NCBI RefSeq assembly: GCF_009829075.1
Contig: NZ_WUQZ01000012.1
Span: 31,806 to 95,805 of the forward strand
Direction of reading: 5' to 3'
Origin: Sphingobacterium composti
Lineage (GTDB): Bacteria; Bacteroidota; Bacteroidia; Sphingobacteriales; Sphingobacteriaceae
Length of the DNA: 64,000 bases
The notes beneath the pieces were generated by a model. That model made no database searches, had not been told where the DNA came from, and saw only the letters and a list, made by a program, of their open reading frames with translations. Positions 55,277 to 64,000 of the stretch are shown here, in pieces (the first letter of the stretch is position 1; each line of letters opens with the position of its first letter). A program made the position numbers and the translations under genes.

Positions 55277-56641
55277 ATGAAAAAAAATATATTTAAATCA
55301 ATTGCTTTCTTATTGTTAGCAGGTACGATTGTTTCTTGTGATAACAAGTTAGAATTGTATCCACAAGATTCAGTTTCACCAGAGTTAGTTACTTCTGCTG
55401 AGGCGGAGAAATTGCTGAATGGTGTGTACGATGCGGTTCAAAATGGAAACGTTGGATCAGGATATGCTTACTTAAGTTATGTTACAGAGGATTTGTCAGC
55501 TGACAACTTAAAATATAGAGCAACATTCTTCCAGCACGGAGAGGTTGATAATAACAGTATCTTAACAAACAATGTACTCGTATCGCGTTATTTCAACTTT
55601 CCTTATGTGTTTATTCAACGCTCTTCAGATCTTATCGAAATTGTAAATAATTCGACATCCATGAGTGATGCAGAAAAGAATAAATTTTTAGGTTCTGCTT
55701 ATTTCTTTAGAGCATATGGATATTACCGTTTAGTTACGTTATTTGGTGCTGTGCCAATTGTTAACAATAGAGATATTGTGCAAGTTCCTCGTAATTCTGT
55801 AGAAGAAGTTTATGCACAAATTATAAGTGATTTGAACCTAGCTATTGCAAATCCTGCTCCATATGTAAATAGTAATAATGTGTCAGTTGAAGCAGCAAAA
55901 GCTTTATTGGCGCGTGTATATCTAATCCAAGGTGATAAAGTTAATGCTAAGAAATATGCATTAGAAGTTATCAATTCAGGCAAATTTGACGTTGCGAGTT
56001 CTTATGAAGATATGTTTAAAGCTCCATATGAGAGTAAAGAGCATATCTTTAAGGTTGCCAATACAGCGACTGAAGGAGCTAATGCATTAGATTATTTCTT
56101 GCAACATTCAACGATGCCAGGTAGCGGTAGAGCAGAGTTGCCTGTCGATGAGTCACTAATCGCAGCATATGAAGAAGGTGATGAACGTAAGGCTGGATCT
56201 GTAACATGGATTCCAACAACAGTAACTAACTCTGGTTGGTATACACATAAATACCAAGATGCTTCTGGTAATGGCGCACATCCTTATTATATCTTACGTC
56301 TATCTGAGATGTATCTTATAGTTGCTGAATGTGATCTAACTACAAATCCTGCAAATGCATTGACTTATTTAAATAAAGTAAGAACTAACAGAGGTTTGAA
56401 AGCGAAATCTTCAGCAGATTTATATGATATTATTGCAGAAAGAAGAGTAGAGTTTGCTTTTGAAAATTTACGTTGGACAGATATGAGAAGAACTCCTTCC
56501 AAAGCGAATCCTTCTAAATCGATGGCAACTGAATTCTTAGAGGCTAAAGGTCGTTCTAAAAATGATGAATTGTACCCAATTCCTCAATCAGCAATAAATA
56601 CAAATCCATTATTATTACCAAATAACGAGGGTTATAATTAA
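55277..56641 (+). CDS. SusD/RagB-type surface lipoprotein (pair B)
   Basis: Lid protein for the SusC before it, 454 residues. The signal peptide KSIAFLLLAGTIVSC ends in a lipobox Cys. SusD features are FLGSAYFFRAYGYYRLVTLFGAVPIVNNRDI, AKALLARVYLIQGDKVNAKKYALEVI, YYILRLSEMYLIVAECDL and the final IIAERRVEFAFENLRWTDMRRTP, ending LYPIPQSAI. It is about 80 residues shorter than the SusD of pair C. A terminator follows. Confidence 0.93.
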   Translation: MKKNIFKSIAFLLLAGTIVSCDNKLELYPQDSVSPELVTSAEAEKLLNGVYDAVQNGNVGSGYAYLSYVTEDLSADNLKYRATFFQHGEVDNNSILTNNVLVSRYFNFPYVFIQRSSDLIEIVNNSTSMSDAEKNKFLGSAYFFRAYGYYRLVTLFGAVPIVNNRDIVQVPRNSVEEVYAQIISDLNLAIANPAPYVNSNNVSVEAAKALLARVYLIQGDKVNAKKYALEVINSGKFDVASSYEDMFKAPYESKEHIFKVANTATEGANALDYFLQHSTMPGSGRAELPVDESLIAAYEEGDERKAGSVTWIPTTVTNSGWYTHKYQDASGNGAHPYYILRLSEMYLIVAECDLTTNPANALTYLNKVRTNRGLKAKSSADLYDIIAERRVEFAFENLRWTDMRRTPSKANPSKSMATEFLEAKGRSKNDELYPIPQSAINTNPLLLPNNEGYN

Positions 56642-56670
56642 TAGGAAATTATTTATAATTAAGTTCTAGA

Positions 56671-56700
56671 AAGCAGCAACCGATAGGTTGCTGCTTTTTT
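56671..56700 (+). terminator. Terminator after SusC/SusD pair B
   Basis: AGCAGCAACC (56672-56681), loop GATA, GGTTGCTGCT (56686-56695), then T6. Confidence 0.9.
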
Positions 56701-56925
56701 ATTTATATAATGTAGACTGCTATAACATTTAATTATTTTAATACTATAGGTGTTCGTTTAGTTATAGTTACCTAACTTACCTTTTTTGAGTAAAAAGTGT
56801 TCAGAGTGATTAATTTTGTGGAATTTTTATTTTATGTAATATTGAATTATTAAATAAGTAAGCATACGTTCAAATTAATATAAAGGGTCACTATCTTGTA
56901 TTTTCTTTTATAAATAATTCAATTC

Positions 56926-56979
56926 GTTTAAGAAAATAATTTTAAGCACTCGTATTGATTTAAAATTATTTTCTTAAAC
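56926..56979. repeat. 20-bp perfect inverted repeat before SusC of pair C
   Basis: Bases 56926-56945 are the exact reverse complement of 56960-56979, with a 14-base centre. The arms are AT-rich (core AAGAAAATAATTTTAA). There is no T-run after either arm, so it is not a normal terminator. It ends 28 bases before a TATGTTTG box at 57007-57014. Confidence 0.75.
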
Positions 56980-57006
56980 TGTTAAAATGTGTAAATTTAT
57001 TTTTTA

Positions 57007-57014
57007 TATGTTTG
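57007..57014 (+). promoter_or_regulatory. -7 box candidate of SusC/SusD pair C
   Basis: TATGTTTG fits TAnnTTTG; no clear -33 TTG is seen at the right distance. Confidence 0.45.
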
Positions 57015-57086
57015 CATAATACCAATAAATTGTGAAACAAAGTTGCGTATGCAACACTAACAATTACTAAACAAAAACAAAAACTT

Positions 57087-60000
57087 ATGAAACAAAAGTT
57101 ACTCAGCACAATGTTTGCTGTGACTTGTATCTCTACAATGTCATTTGCGCAAACTCGAGAGGTGAGTGGTTTGGTGACTGCTGCGGATGGAACTCCAATT
57201 AGTGGAGCTTCTATATCAATTGTCGGCTCAAACACAGCAACTCAAACAGATGGATCAGGTCGATTCAAAATTCAGGCTACTTCTGGATCCACGTTAAATG
57301 TATCTTATATTGGATACACAACACAAAGGGTTTCTATCGGTAACTCGACAAATTTATCTATTGTGTTGCAAGCGGGAGATCAAGTATTGGATGAGGTGGT
57401 AGTTACCGGATATGGAACGCAAAGAAAAAGTGAAGTGACTGGATCAATAGCTTCTATTAAGGGTGAAGAATTTGCAAATGTTTCTGCTCCTTCTTTAGAT
57501 AAGAGTTTACAAGGTTTAGCAGCAGGTGTACAGGCTTCCACTACGTCAGGTATATTAGGACAACCAGCAAAAATCAGAATTAGAGGTGTTAGCTCTATTT
57601 CAAATTCATCTGACCCTCTTTATGTGGTAGATGGCGTTCCTTTTATTTCTGGTGATCAAAGTGGTGTGTTTTATAATAACCCATTATCGAGTATCAATCC
57701 TAATGATATTCAAAGTGTAGAAGTATTGAAAGATGGTGCGGCTACCGCAATCTATGGGTCAAGAGCGGCTGGTGGAGTTATTTTGATTACTACGAAATCA
57801 GGTCAAAAGGGGAAAGCTACAATAAATTATGATAATTGGTTTGCTATAGCAAAAGCATCAAAAAAATATGATTTATTAAATGCAGCTGAATTTATTGAGA
57901 TTACAAATGAAAAATTGGCGGCAAGAAATTCTGGCCCTTCAGCATTTGAAACGATAGATCCACAGAATAAAGTCTCTTATGATGTAGATTGGCAAGATGT
58001 TGTGTTAAGAACTGCTTCTCAACAAAACCACGCCTTGTCTTTAAGTGGTGGTACAGAGAAAACCTCATATTTCTTCTCAGGGAACTTTACAGATTTAAAT
58101 GGTGTTTCAGTTGGTAATAGCCAAAAGAAATATGGCATAAGAGGTAAAGTAGAACAAAAAGCTTTGAACGATAAGCTTACAATTGGTCTTAATACTCAAG
58201 TTTCATATGTTGAAGATCGTGGTTTTAATGAAGGTGTAAATTCATTGTCTGGTAATATGGCAAATGCTTTAGTAGCATTACCAAATGTCCCTGTTAAATG
58301 GGCGGATGGATCTTACAATATTTCAGCAGATGGATCAGCTTTGGGTTCTGGTGCTAATACAAGAGGTATTGATGGTAATTATACTAACATTCAATTTGTA
58401 TTAGATAATAATGTTTATAAAACTACTGGATTGCATTTTAATGGAAATGCATTTGCAAATGTAGAAATTATTGATGGATTAAATTTGAGGTCTCAAATCG
58501 CAACACAATATATTGCAGGAGAAGACTTTATGTATTGGCATCCCGATCATGGTGATGCGCGTTCAGTAGGTGGTAGAATTTACCAATATTATATTCCATC
58601 ATTCCGTTACAACTGGCAAAATACTTTAAATTATAAAGTTAATTTTGGTGATAGTAGATTAGATGTTATAGCAGGTATTGAACATCAAAAAACTAGGTCT
58701 AGGAACTTTTTTGCACATGGATATGGTTTATCTTCAACATATTTTGCTGAAAACGAAAATATTATAGGTGGTTCATTGACAAATCAATTGCTTGGTGGTG
58801 GAGCTAGTGAACGTGCTTTTTCTTCAGTTTTTGCTCGTGCTAACTATGTTCTTTTGGATCGATACTTTGTTTCGGCAACTTTAAGGAGTGATAAAATATC
58901 TTCTTTACCTCACGGGAAACAAAGTGCAACTTTACCAGGAGCCTCTATTGGATGGGATGTATCCAAAGAAGACTTCTTTACAAGTAATGTTGTAAGTCAA
59001 TTCAAATTAAGAGGGGGATACGCTGAAGTTGGTAATACAGAAATTGGTAGCTATCCATATGCAGGTATTTTTTCTGCTAGAATATATGGAGACGCTGCTG
59101 GACTATATTATTCGCAAGCAGGTAATCCTGACCTAAGATTTGAAACAAGTCAAAAAATTAATATTGGTGTGGATCTAGGTTTCTTTAATGATCGATTCAC
59201 TTTCGTTGCAGACTACTTTAGAAACAATATTAATAATATGATTTTGGCCGTGCCAATTTCTCCATCTTTGGGCGTGCCAGGAAATCAAATAAGTCAAAAT
59301 GTTGGTGAAATGTATAATCAAGGTTTTGAATTCAGTATCGGAGGAAACATTATTTCCAAGGAGAACTTTATATGGAATACAAATTTTAATGCTACGTTCG
59401 TTAAAAATGAAATATTAAAGTTAGTTGATGGAAATGATATTACTTACAACTATCATGTAAATAGAGAAGGAGAATCCATTGGATCATTTTATGGCTATGT
59501 ATACCGTGGTGTAAATGCACAAAATGGAAATGCAATCTATGAAAAAGCAGATGGTTCATTAGTTCAGAACGTAGGGACTGGATATTCTGTGTATGATTCT
59601 AATAACCCTTCAGATATAAGTAAAGCCTCGTCGTTAGGCTCTGCTGATAAAAAAGTTTTAGGTAATTCAATGCCAACTTGGTATGGTGGTTTTAATAATA
59701 CTTTTTCATATAAAGGCCTTGATTTAGTTGTAAATATGACCTACTCTGGTGGTAATAAAGTTTATAACCAGACTCGTCAAGACGCTCTAAATAACATGGA
59801 ATTCCAAAATGCTGGTAAGGAACTATTAGACAGATGGACAACACCTGGTCAGGTTACAAATGTTCCAAAAGTAGTATATGGTTATGGAGCAGCAATGAAC
59901 CTTGAGAATAGTGCAAATAGTAGATTCTTAGAGAATGGAAACTTCTTAAGAGTTAAGACTATAGGTTTTGGATATACTTTTAAAAATACTCCTTGGTTAA

Positions 60001-60185
60001 ATGCAGCATATATTAATAATTTAAAATTATTCGCTCATGTAGAAAATGCCGCTGTATTTACTAAATATTCTGGTATAGATCCAGAAGTTGCGAATAGCTT
60101 TACATCAAATAGTCAATCTGCTTTAGATAACATGGCGAATCCTGTTCCTCGCACTTTTACTTTTGGTATTAATGTTGGTTTTTAA
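57087..60185 (+). CDS. SusC/RagA-type TonB-linked outer-membrane protein (pair C)
   Basis: A 1032-residue paralogue of the pair B SusC; the signal peptide and carboxypeptidase-like domain are close (MKQKLLSTMFAVTCIS, VSGLVTAADGTPISGASIS), while plug and barrel have diverged (VVDGVPFISG, VEVLKDGAATAIYGSRAAGGVILITTK). The last strand is TFTFGINVGF. This suggests a tandem copy now serving another substrate. SusD follows after 14 bp. Confidence 0.94.
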   Translation: MKQKLLSTMFAVTCISTMSFAQTREVSGLVTAADGTPISGASISIVGSNTATQTDGSGRFKIQATSGSTLNVSYIGYTTQRVSIGNSTNLSIVLQAGDQVLDEVVVTGYGTQRKSEVTGSIASIKGEEFANVSAPSLDKSLQGLAAGVQASTTSGILGQPAKIRIRGVSSISNSSDPLYVVDGVPFISGDQSGVFYNNPLSSINPNDIQSVEVLKDGAATAIYGSRAAGGVILITTKSGQKGKATINYDNWFAIAKASKKYDLLNAAEFIEITNEKLAARNSGPSAFETIDPQNKVSYDVDWQDVVLRTASQQNHALSLSGGTEKTSYFFSGNFTDLNGVSVGNSQKKYGIRGKVEQKALNDKLTIGLNTQVSYVEDRGFNEGVNSLSGNMANALVALPNVPVKWADGSYNISADGSALGSGANTRGIDGNYTNIQFVLDNNVYKTTGLHFNGNAFANVEIIDGLNLRSQIATQYIAGEDFMYWHPDHGDARSVGGRIYQYYIPSFRYNWQNTLNYKVNFGDSRLDVIAGIEHQKTRSRNFFAHGYGLSSTYFAENENIIGGSLTNQLLGGGASERAFSSVFARANYVLLDRYFVSATLRSDKISSLPHGKQSATLPGASIGWDVSKEDFFTSNVVSQFKLRGGYAEVGNTEIGSYPYAGIFSARIYGDAAGLYYSQAGNPDLRFETSQKINIGVDLGFFNDRFTFVADYFRNNINNMILAVPISPSLGVPGNQISQNVGEMYNQGFEFSIGGNIISKENFIWNTNFNATFVKNEILKLVDGNDITYNYHVNREGESIGSFYGYVYRGVNAQNGNAIYEKADGSLVQNVGTGYSVYDSNNPSDISKASSLGSADKKVLGNSMPTWYGGFNNTFSYKGLDLVVNMTYSGGNKVYNQTRQDALNNMEFQNAGKELLDRWTTPGQVTNVPKVVYGYGAAMNLENSANSRFLENGNFLRVKTIGFGYTFKNTPWLNAAYINNLKLFAHVENAAVFTKYSGIDPEVANSFTSNSQSALDNMANPVPRTFTFGINVGF

Positions 60186-60199
60186 TCACGAAGAATGTT

Positions 60200-61798
60200 A
60201 TGAAAATTTCAAAATATAAAAAAATAAGTTCAGCTTTAATAGCTCTAGCTATTTCAACTGTATATAGCTGTAAAGATTTTACAGAATTAAATCCGTTAGG
60301 ATCTTTGTCTGAGTCCACAGCATTTACAACTCCTTCAAATATTGATTTGGCAGTGAATGGTATGTACTGGCAAGCAGCAGTTGGTTATTATGATCCACTT
60401 AATGGTACAGCTTTACAGTCAAGGGGATATCCATTTGGAGGTGCTTCAGTAGAGCAAGCTGATATGAGGGGTGAAGATCTAGTAAATTTGCAGGCATTCT
60501 TCCAAGTTACTTATGAAAGTAATATTGGGCCTAACACAGCTAATAATGTTAACATGTGGGAGCAGTTATACGCTTTAATTAACCAATGTAATGTAATTAT
60601 TGAAGGTGTGGATAATGCAGTAGAAGCAGGTATTTTAAATGCTGAGGATGGTAATCCTTATAAGGGTGAAGCTTTGTTTTTACGTGCTTTATCTCATCAT
60701 GAGCTTTTATTACATTTTAGTCGTCCATATTCGGATAATCCAGGGACAAATTTAGGAGTGCCTTATCGTACTATTGCTATTACAGGATCAGCATCAGCAG
60801 CGGAAGCGAATTCTATGGGTCGTGGTAATGTCCAAGAATCATATCAAAAGTTAATTGAAGATCTAGATTTAGCAGAAAGCTTACTTCCAGCAACAAGGAC
60901 TTCAAATTCTACAAAAATATCTCGTGCAACTAAGGGAGCGGCAATTGCATTAAAGACGCGTGTTAAGCTACATATGAAAGATTATTCAGGAGTAATTGCA
61001 GAAGCTACTAAGTTAGGTGCAGCTGAAACTTCAGGGAATTTTTCATCTACAATTGGAAGTTTTTCATTAGAAGCAGATCCATCGACTCCATTTTTGAGCT
61101 ATGATAATAACAAAGAGTCTATATTTTCTATAGCACAAAGTATTGTATCTAGTGGAGGTGTAAATGGTGCAATCACAAGTATGTTTAGCCCATCACAGTT
61201 TAACGGAAGGGATTTAATTGGCGTTAGTCCTAATATTTATAATGCTCCATTTTGGTTGACCTCAGATTTAAGAAAGCAAAATTTGACTTTTAAACAATCT
61301 GTAGGTTCCCGTCCATTTGTTTATGTGTGGAAGTATAGAAAAATTGGAGATAATAATGATTGGGTTCCAATTATTAGATATGCTGAGGTTTTATTGAATG
61401 CGGCAGAAGCTTATTCGTATAGCAACAACAATGCTCAAGCTTTGAGACTTTTAAATGCAGTCAGAGATAGATCTGTTGGAGCTTCTAATTCATATGGAAC
61501 AACTCCACCTGCAGATCTTAAATTAGCAATCTATAATGAACGTAGAATTGAATTTTTGGGCGAAGGTAGAAGATGGGGTGATATTCATCGTTTAGCACAA
61601 ACAAGTTATGGTTATAACGGTGTGCCTGCAAAAGTGTTAGCTAGTCAATTGACAAGTGCAGTTTACGATGGGGTAACAATTGTTTCACCTAGTCACCCTG
61701 CTAAACCATATACAGATAAATCGTTTTTGTGGCCAATACCGCAAACAGAAACTGACGCGAATCCAACATTAAGAGATCAACAAAATCCTGGTTGGTAA
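60200..61798 (+). CDS. SusD/RagB-type surface lipoprotein (pair C)
   Basis: A 532-residue lipoprotein with lipobox Cys in ALAISTVYSCKD. SusD segments are GEALFLRALSHHELLLHFSRPYSDNPG, AAIALKTRVKLHMKDYSGVIAEATKLG, IIRYAEVLLNAAEAYSYSNNNAQALRLLNAVRDRS, and LAIYNERRIEFLGEGRRWGDIHRLAQ, and the end has FLWPIPQTE. It is the partner of the SusC just before it and closes the tandem block. Confidence 0.93.
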   Translation: MKISKYKKISSALIALAISTVYSCKDFTELNPLGSLSESTAFTTPSNIDLAVNGMYWQAAVGYYDPLNGTALQSRGYPFGGASVEQADMRGEDLVNLQAFFQVTYESNIGPNTANNVNMWEQLYALINQCNVIIEGVDNAVEAGILNAEDGNPYKGEALFLRALSHHELLLHFSRPYSDNPGTNLGVPYRTIAITGSASAAEANSMGRGNVQESYQKLIEDLDLAESLLPATRTSNSTKISRATKGAAIALKTRVKLHMKDYSGVIAEATKLGAAETSGNFSSTIGSFSLEADPSTPFLSYDNNKESIFSIAQSIVSSGGVNGAITSMFSPSQFNGRDLIGVSPNIYNAPFWLTSDLRKQNLTFKQSVGSRPFVYVWKYRKIGDNNDWVPIIRYAEVLLNAAEAYSYSNNNAQALRLLNAVRDRSVGASNSYGTTPPADLKLAIYNERRIEFLGEGRRWGDIHRLAQTSYGYNGVPAKVLASQLTSAVYDGVTIVSPSHPAKPYTDKSFLWPIPQTETDANPTLRDQQNPGW

Positions 61799-61819
61799 TA
61801 TCAACAAAAAAGACGAAAG

Positions 61820-61846
61820 TGGCTTCTAAATTTTGAAGCCATTTTT
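61820..61846 (+). terminator. Terminator after SusC/SusD pair C
   Basis: TGGCTTC (61820-61826) pairs with GAAGCCA (61835-61841), then T5. A second hairpin (61928-61940 with 61949-61961) follows. Confidence 0.8.
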
Positions 61847-61927
61847 ATAATCTCTATAATCACGTTGTCATTATGGTATAAAAAATCTGAAACCAATAAG
61901 TATTTAGATTATATAAAACTTTCTAAT

Positions 61928-61965
61928 AAAATTGCCTCATAAAAATTAATGAGGCAATTTTATTT
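61928..61965. terminator. Second hairpin downstream of pair C
   Basis: AAAATTGCCTCAT pairs with ATGAGGCAATTTT around an 8-base loop; it may serve as a backup terminator or mark the border of the mobile debris. Confidence 0.65.
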
Positions 61966-62040
61966 ATGTACAAGCCCCCGTCCTGAAATAACGATACATA
62001 TTTTTAATCACTGAAAACTTGTATCTAAATTCAGGACTAG

Positions 62041-62586
62041 TCAATATCCACTATACGGAAGAACGGCTACAAAAACAGGACATTCATTAAGTTTTCCAGT
62101 GCTTGTGTCAACATAGTGAAGTTTATCTCCTGCAAAATCAATTTCTAAAAGTTTGCCTTGGCTCATGATCAAAATGCATAGTAGAATTACCTTTACGCAA
62201 ATGATCTTGTAAAAGTTCACAGAATCTTGAATAACCAAAAGCATCCGGTATTCAAAAATGTATTCTTGCCACAACAATTGACGAGTTACACCTACACGCC
62301 GAAGTTCAGTAATAAAATATTCATAATGGGATTCTAAATGTAATTGCCTTGCATCTTTTACTACAGTCTCCTTTTTGTCAATATTGAGATAAACACGAAG
62401 ATCATGGTTATTAAACAATAGAAGCTCCTGGATACTTAGTCCGCTAGCAGTAAAGGTTTTAATATACCTAGCTATCGTCCGTCTATTTATACCTGTCTCT
62501 CTTTATATTGATCGTTGAGAAGTACCACGCTCGACAAACAATAATATCTGTCTAATTTTTTGCATACTTAGAGGTTTATTTGTCAT
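62041..62586 (-). pseudogene. IS21-family istA transposase relic
   Basis: On the minus strand a damaged IstA starts at ATG 62586 (MTNKPLSMQKIRQILLFVER). It has an in-frame TAA at 62503-62505, then RETGINRRTIARYIKTF (HTH), LHLESHYEYF, and a stretch from about 62245 to 62160 readable only after a -1 and a compensating +1 change (PDAFGYSRFCELLQDHLRKG). LLEIDFAGDKLHYVD carries a catalytic Asp; the frame ends at VAVLPYSGY. The 3' half and istB are gone. Confidence 0.82.
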
Positions 62587-62640
62587 AATTAGGAATATAT
62601 CTGATCCCTAACTTAGCAATCATTTTATCTAAATATCCAG

Positions 62641-62678
62641 TGGTGTACTTTGGAGCGGAATGACTGGCGTACTTTGGT
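62641..62678. repeat. IS21-type end with direct repeats
   Basis: GGTGTACTTTGG (62642-62653) and GGCGTACTTTGG (62666-62677) are direct repeats 12 bases apart, upstream of the istA relic. IS21-family ends carry such repeated binding sites. Confidence 0.6.
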
Positions 62679-64000
62679 GGTTCTTCGGCAATTTTGGTGA
62701 ATTATGCTGATTTTGCAAGTATCATTTTCCTCAATAGCTGAAATCCTGCCCTACCGTACATTTTTCTTTTTATATTTTTTATTCGATTAACTTGTCCTTC
62801 AACCTGGCCGTTACTTACTGTTGTTACTACAGCATTATTTACTGCTTCATAGTCCCTTAAAAGGTTTTTAGCAAAATTTTTAAGCCCGCACTCTGATGTT
62901 GATGCCTCCTGAATCCATTTTTGTAACATTCCGTCTTTCTTGATAAGAAACAATTGTTTAAAGTCCTTTATCAACTGCTCCATTTGTTTTATTTGAGGAA
63001 GCTTTTCAAATAATAATTCTAAAAATTCTTTATCATCTTCCTTAAGGTGTTTTGAATCCCTATAGAGCATTAAGGATAATTTGGTTGGCGACCAAGTTTT
63101 TGTTACCACTACCTGTGCCTCATATTTCATTCTACTAAGCCCCGGCATATTATAAACTTCATTCATCTTGTGACAAAACTGGGTATACTTACCATTGAAT
63201 CCCATCTGAACAATAGTGTTATGCAGTTCTCGATATGTTTTTCCGTGGTTCTCTTCGCTCAAAAGATAATTAATGAATGATTCCAGGTTGGTGGAGTTTC
63301 TGGATTGTCTTTTCTCAAGTTTTTCCATGGATATATACCTTGCGACTGTTTTTCGATCCAGCTTTGTAATTTTGGCAATTTGTCTCAGTGTAATACCATT
63401 GGCATATAGCTCTTTAACCTTGTCGAATAGATATTGTTTATGTGCACCAATGTTTGCTGTAGAAATTGTTGGTGCTACAACTTCTAAATTTGCTTCAACA
63501 GGTCCGGTAACTTCCGTTAATGTAGGATCATTCCTTTTGGGATCATTATAAAGCTTAAATATTTCCTTCAATTGTTTTGCTTGTGATTGGAAGACTTTTT
63601 TAGCTGCTTCCCCTAAGTTCATAATTAGGTGAAAGCGGTCGGCTACCTGAATGGCATCAGGGGCTCCTGTTTTTATACCCAAAGCATATGGACCATAGCG
63701 ATCTCTGGATACTACTTTTATTTCTGGATGATTCTTCAGCCACTCTGCCAGCGTATCCGATTCACGATCCGGAAGTAAATCTATCACTTCTTTGCGTTCT
63801 AAATCCACAATAACAGTTCCGTAAGTACTTCCTTTTTTGAATGCCCAATCATCTACGCCAATTACCCCAGATGTCAAAGCTTTAGGTTCTACATCTACTC
63901 CTTGAATCACTCTTAACATAGTGGAGGAACTAACCGGCAGTCCAACATAGCGACTAATTGCTGAACCTCTATTTCCTCCCAATTCAAGTCCCATTTTAAA
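62679..64000 (-). mobile_element. ISL3-family insertion sequence, partial at the window edge
   Basis: The left end seems to begin near GGTTCTTCGGCA (62679-62690), just before the transposase stop at 62702. This is an inference from the ISL3-like GG-TCTT start, since the other end is outside. It abuts the IS21 end. Confidence 0.6.
62702..64000 (-). CDS. ISL3-family transposase (N-terminus outside the window)
   Basis: The frame is open from the right edge (a Met at 63994 is internal) to a stop at 62702-62704, giving about 432 codons. It has the ISL3 DDE core: GVIGVDDWAFKKGSTYGTVIVDLERKEVIDLLPDRES (first Asp), VVSRDRYGPYALGIKTGAPDAIQVADRFHLIMNL (second Asp), an HTH insertion at TLRQIAKITKLDRKTVARYI, and NGQVEGQVNRIKNIKRKMYGRAGF with the Glu near the C-terminus. 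The usual zinc-finger N-terminus would be outside. No break is visible, so it may be active. Confidence 0.92.
   Translation of the reverse strand, partial: FKMGLELGGNRGSAISRYVGLPVSSSTMLRVIQGVDVEPKALTSGVIGVDDWAFKKGSTYGTVIVDLERKEVIDLLPDRESDTLAEWLKNHPEIKVVSRDRYGPYALGIKTGAPDAIQVADRFHLIMNLGEAAKKVFQSQAKQLKEIFKLYNDPKRNDPTLTEVTGPVEANLEVVAPTISTANIGAHKQYLFDKVKELYANGITLRQIAKITKLDRKTVARYISMEKLEKRQSRNSTNLESFINYLLSEENHGKTYRELHNTIVQMGFNGKYTQFCHKMNEVYNMPGLSRMKYEAQVVVTKTWSPTKLSLMLYRDSKHLKEDDKEFLELLFEKLPQIKQMEQLIKDFKQLFLIKKDGMLQKWIQEASTSECGLKNFAKNLLRDYEAVNNAVVTTVSNGQVEGQVNRIKNIKRKMYGRAGFQLLRKMILAKSA

Noticed and set aside
1..64000. CRISPR array, prophage or secretion system
   Set aside because: No regularly spaced direct repeats, cas genes, phage structural genes or secretion ATPases were seen anywhere in the window.

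Overview
The window looks like a chromosome segment of a low-GC Bacteroidota, most likely a Sphingobacteriaceae member (Sphingobacterium or Pedobacter type). The evidence is three SusC/SusD pairs, a Porin_10-type porin beside purine nucleoside phosphorylase, DUF5683 and DUF2911 proteins, weak Shine-Dalgarno signals, and promoters of the TTTG-N18-20-TAnnTTTG kind. The genus is an inference from gene content, not from a search.

Layout. 1-7167: the 3' part of a GH9 glycosidase whose frame breaks in a run of ten A just before a polysaccharide deacetylase domain, then murQ, an SSS symporter, a purine nucleoside phosphorylase and a porin; the first three suggest amino-sugar salvage. 7315-7695: three tRNA-Val(UAC) genes, a truncated tRNA-like fragment and a perfect hairpin terminator. 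7862-9480: a decayed mobile region with a complete but frameshifted IS982-family element (5-bp target duplication) and a radC/JAB relic. 9591-14638: SusC/SusD pair A. 14781-20844: PaiB-like protein, FMN reductase, parA-parB-DUF5683-dapB-lepB. 20919-26516: pdxJ, diadenylate cyclase, and a DUF1338 gene 2 bp from a D-2-hydroxyglutarate dehydrogenase-type flavoprotein, probably one route from 2-oxoadipate to 2-oxoglutarate. 26564-40492: DUF2911, a GH123-like enzyme, a phosphoserine phosphatase fused to a reduced phosphoglycerate dehydrogenase, an SDR enzyme, an arginase-fold protein with altered metal sites, rmuC, gamma-glutamyltransferase, a TonB receptor, a MazG-like protein and dtd. 40626-43201: a TonB receptor under a TPP riboswitch (thiamine uptake). 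43340-46872: amidohydrolase, acylphosphatase, flippase and a small barrel protein. 46887-51102: dusB and a trpE-trpG-trpC operon. 51140-51817: trmD. 52048-61798: two paralogous SusC/SusD pairs in tandem. 62041-64000: an IS21-family istA relic and an ISL3-family transposase running off the right edge.

The most informative find is a complete ribosome-mediated trp attenuator in front of trpE. It has a 27-codon leader peptide with tandem Trp codons, a pause hairpin just after them, an antiterminator segment repeating the terminator's 3' arm, and an intrinsic terminator followed by T6, all with consistent pairing. Other points worth a second look are the A10 frameshift between two carbohydrate-active domains, the DUF1338/dehydrogenase pair, the SerB-SerA hybrid, the arginase-like protein without its metal ligands, a TrpG with a 57-residue helical extension, and two covarying hairpin repeats.
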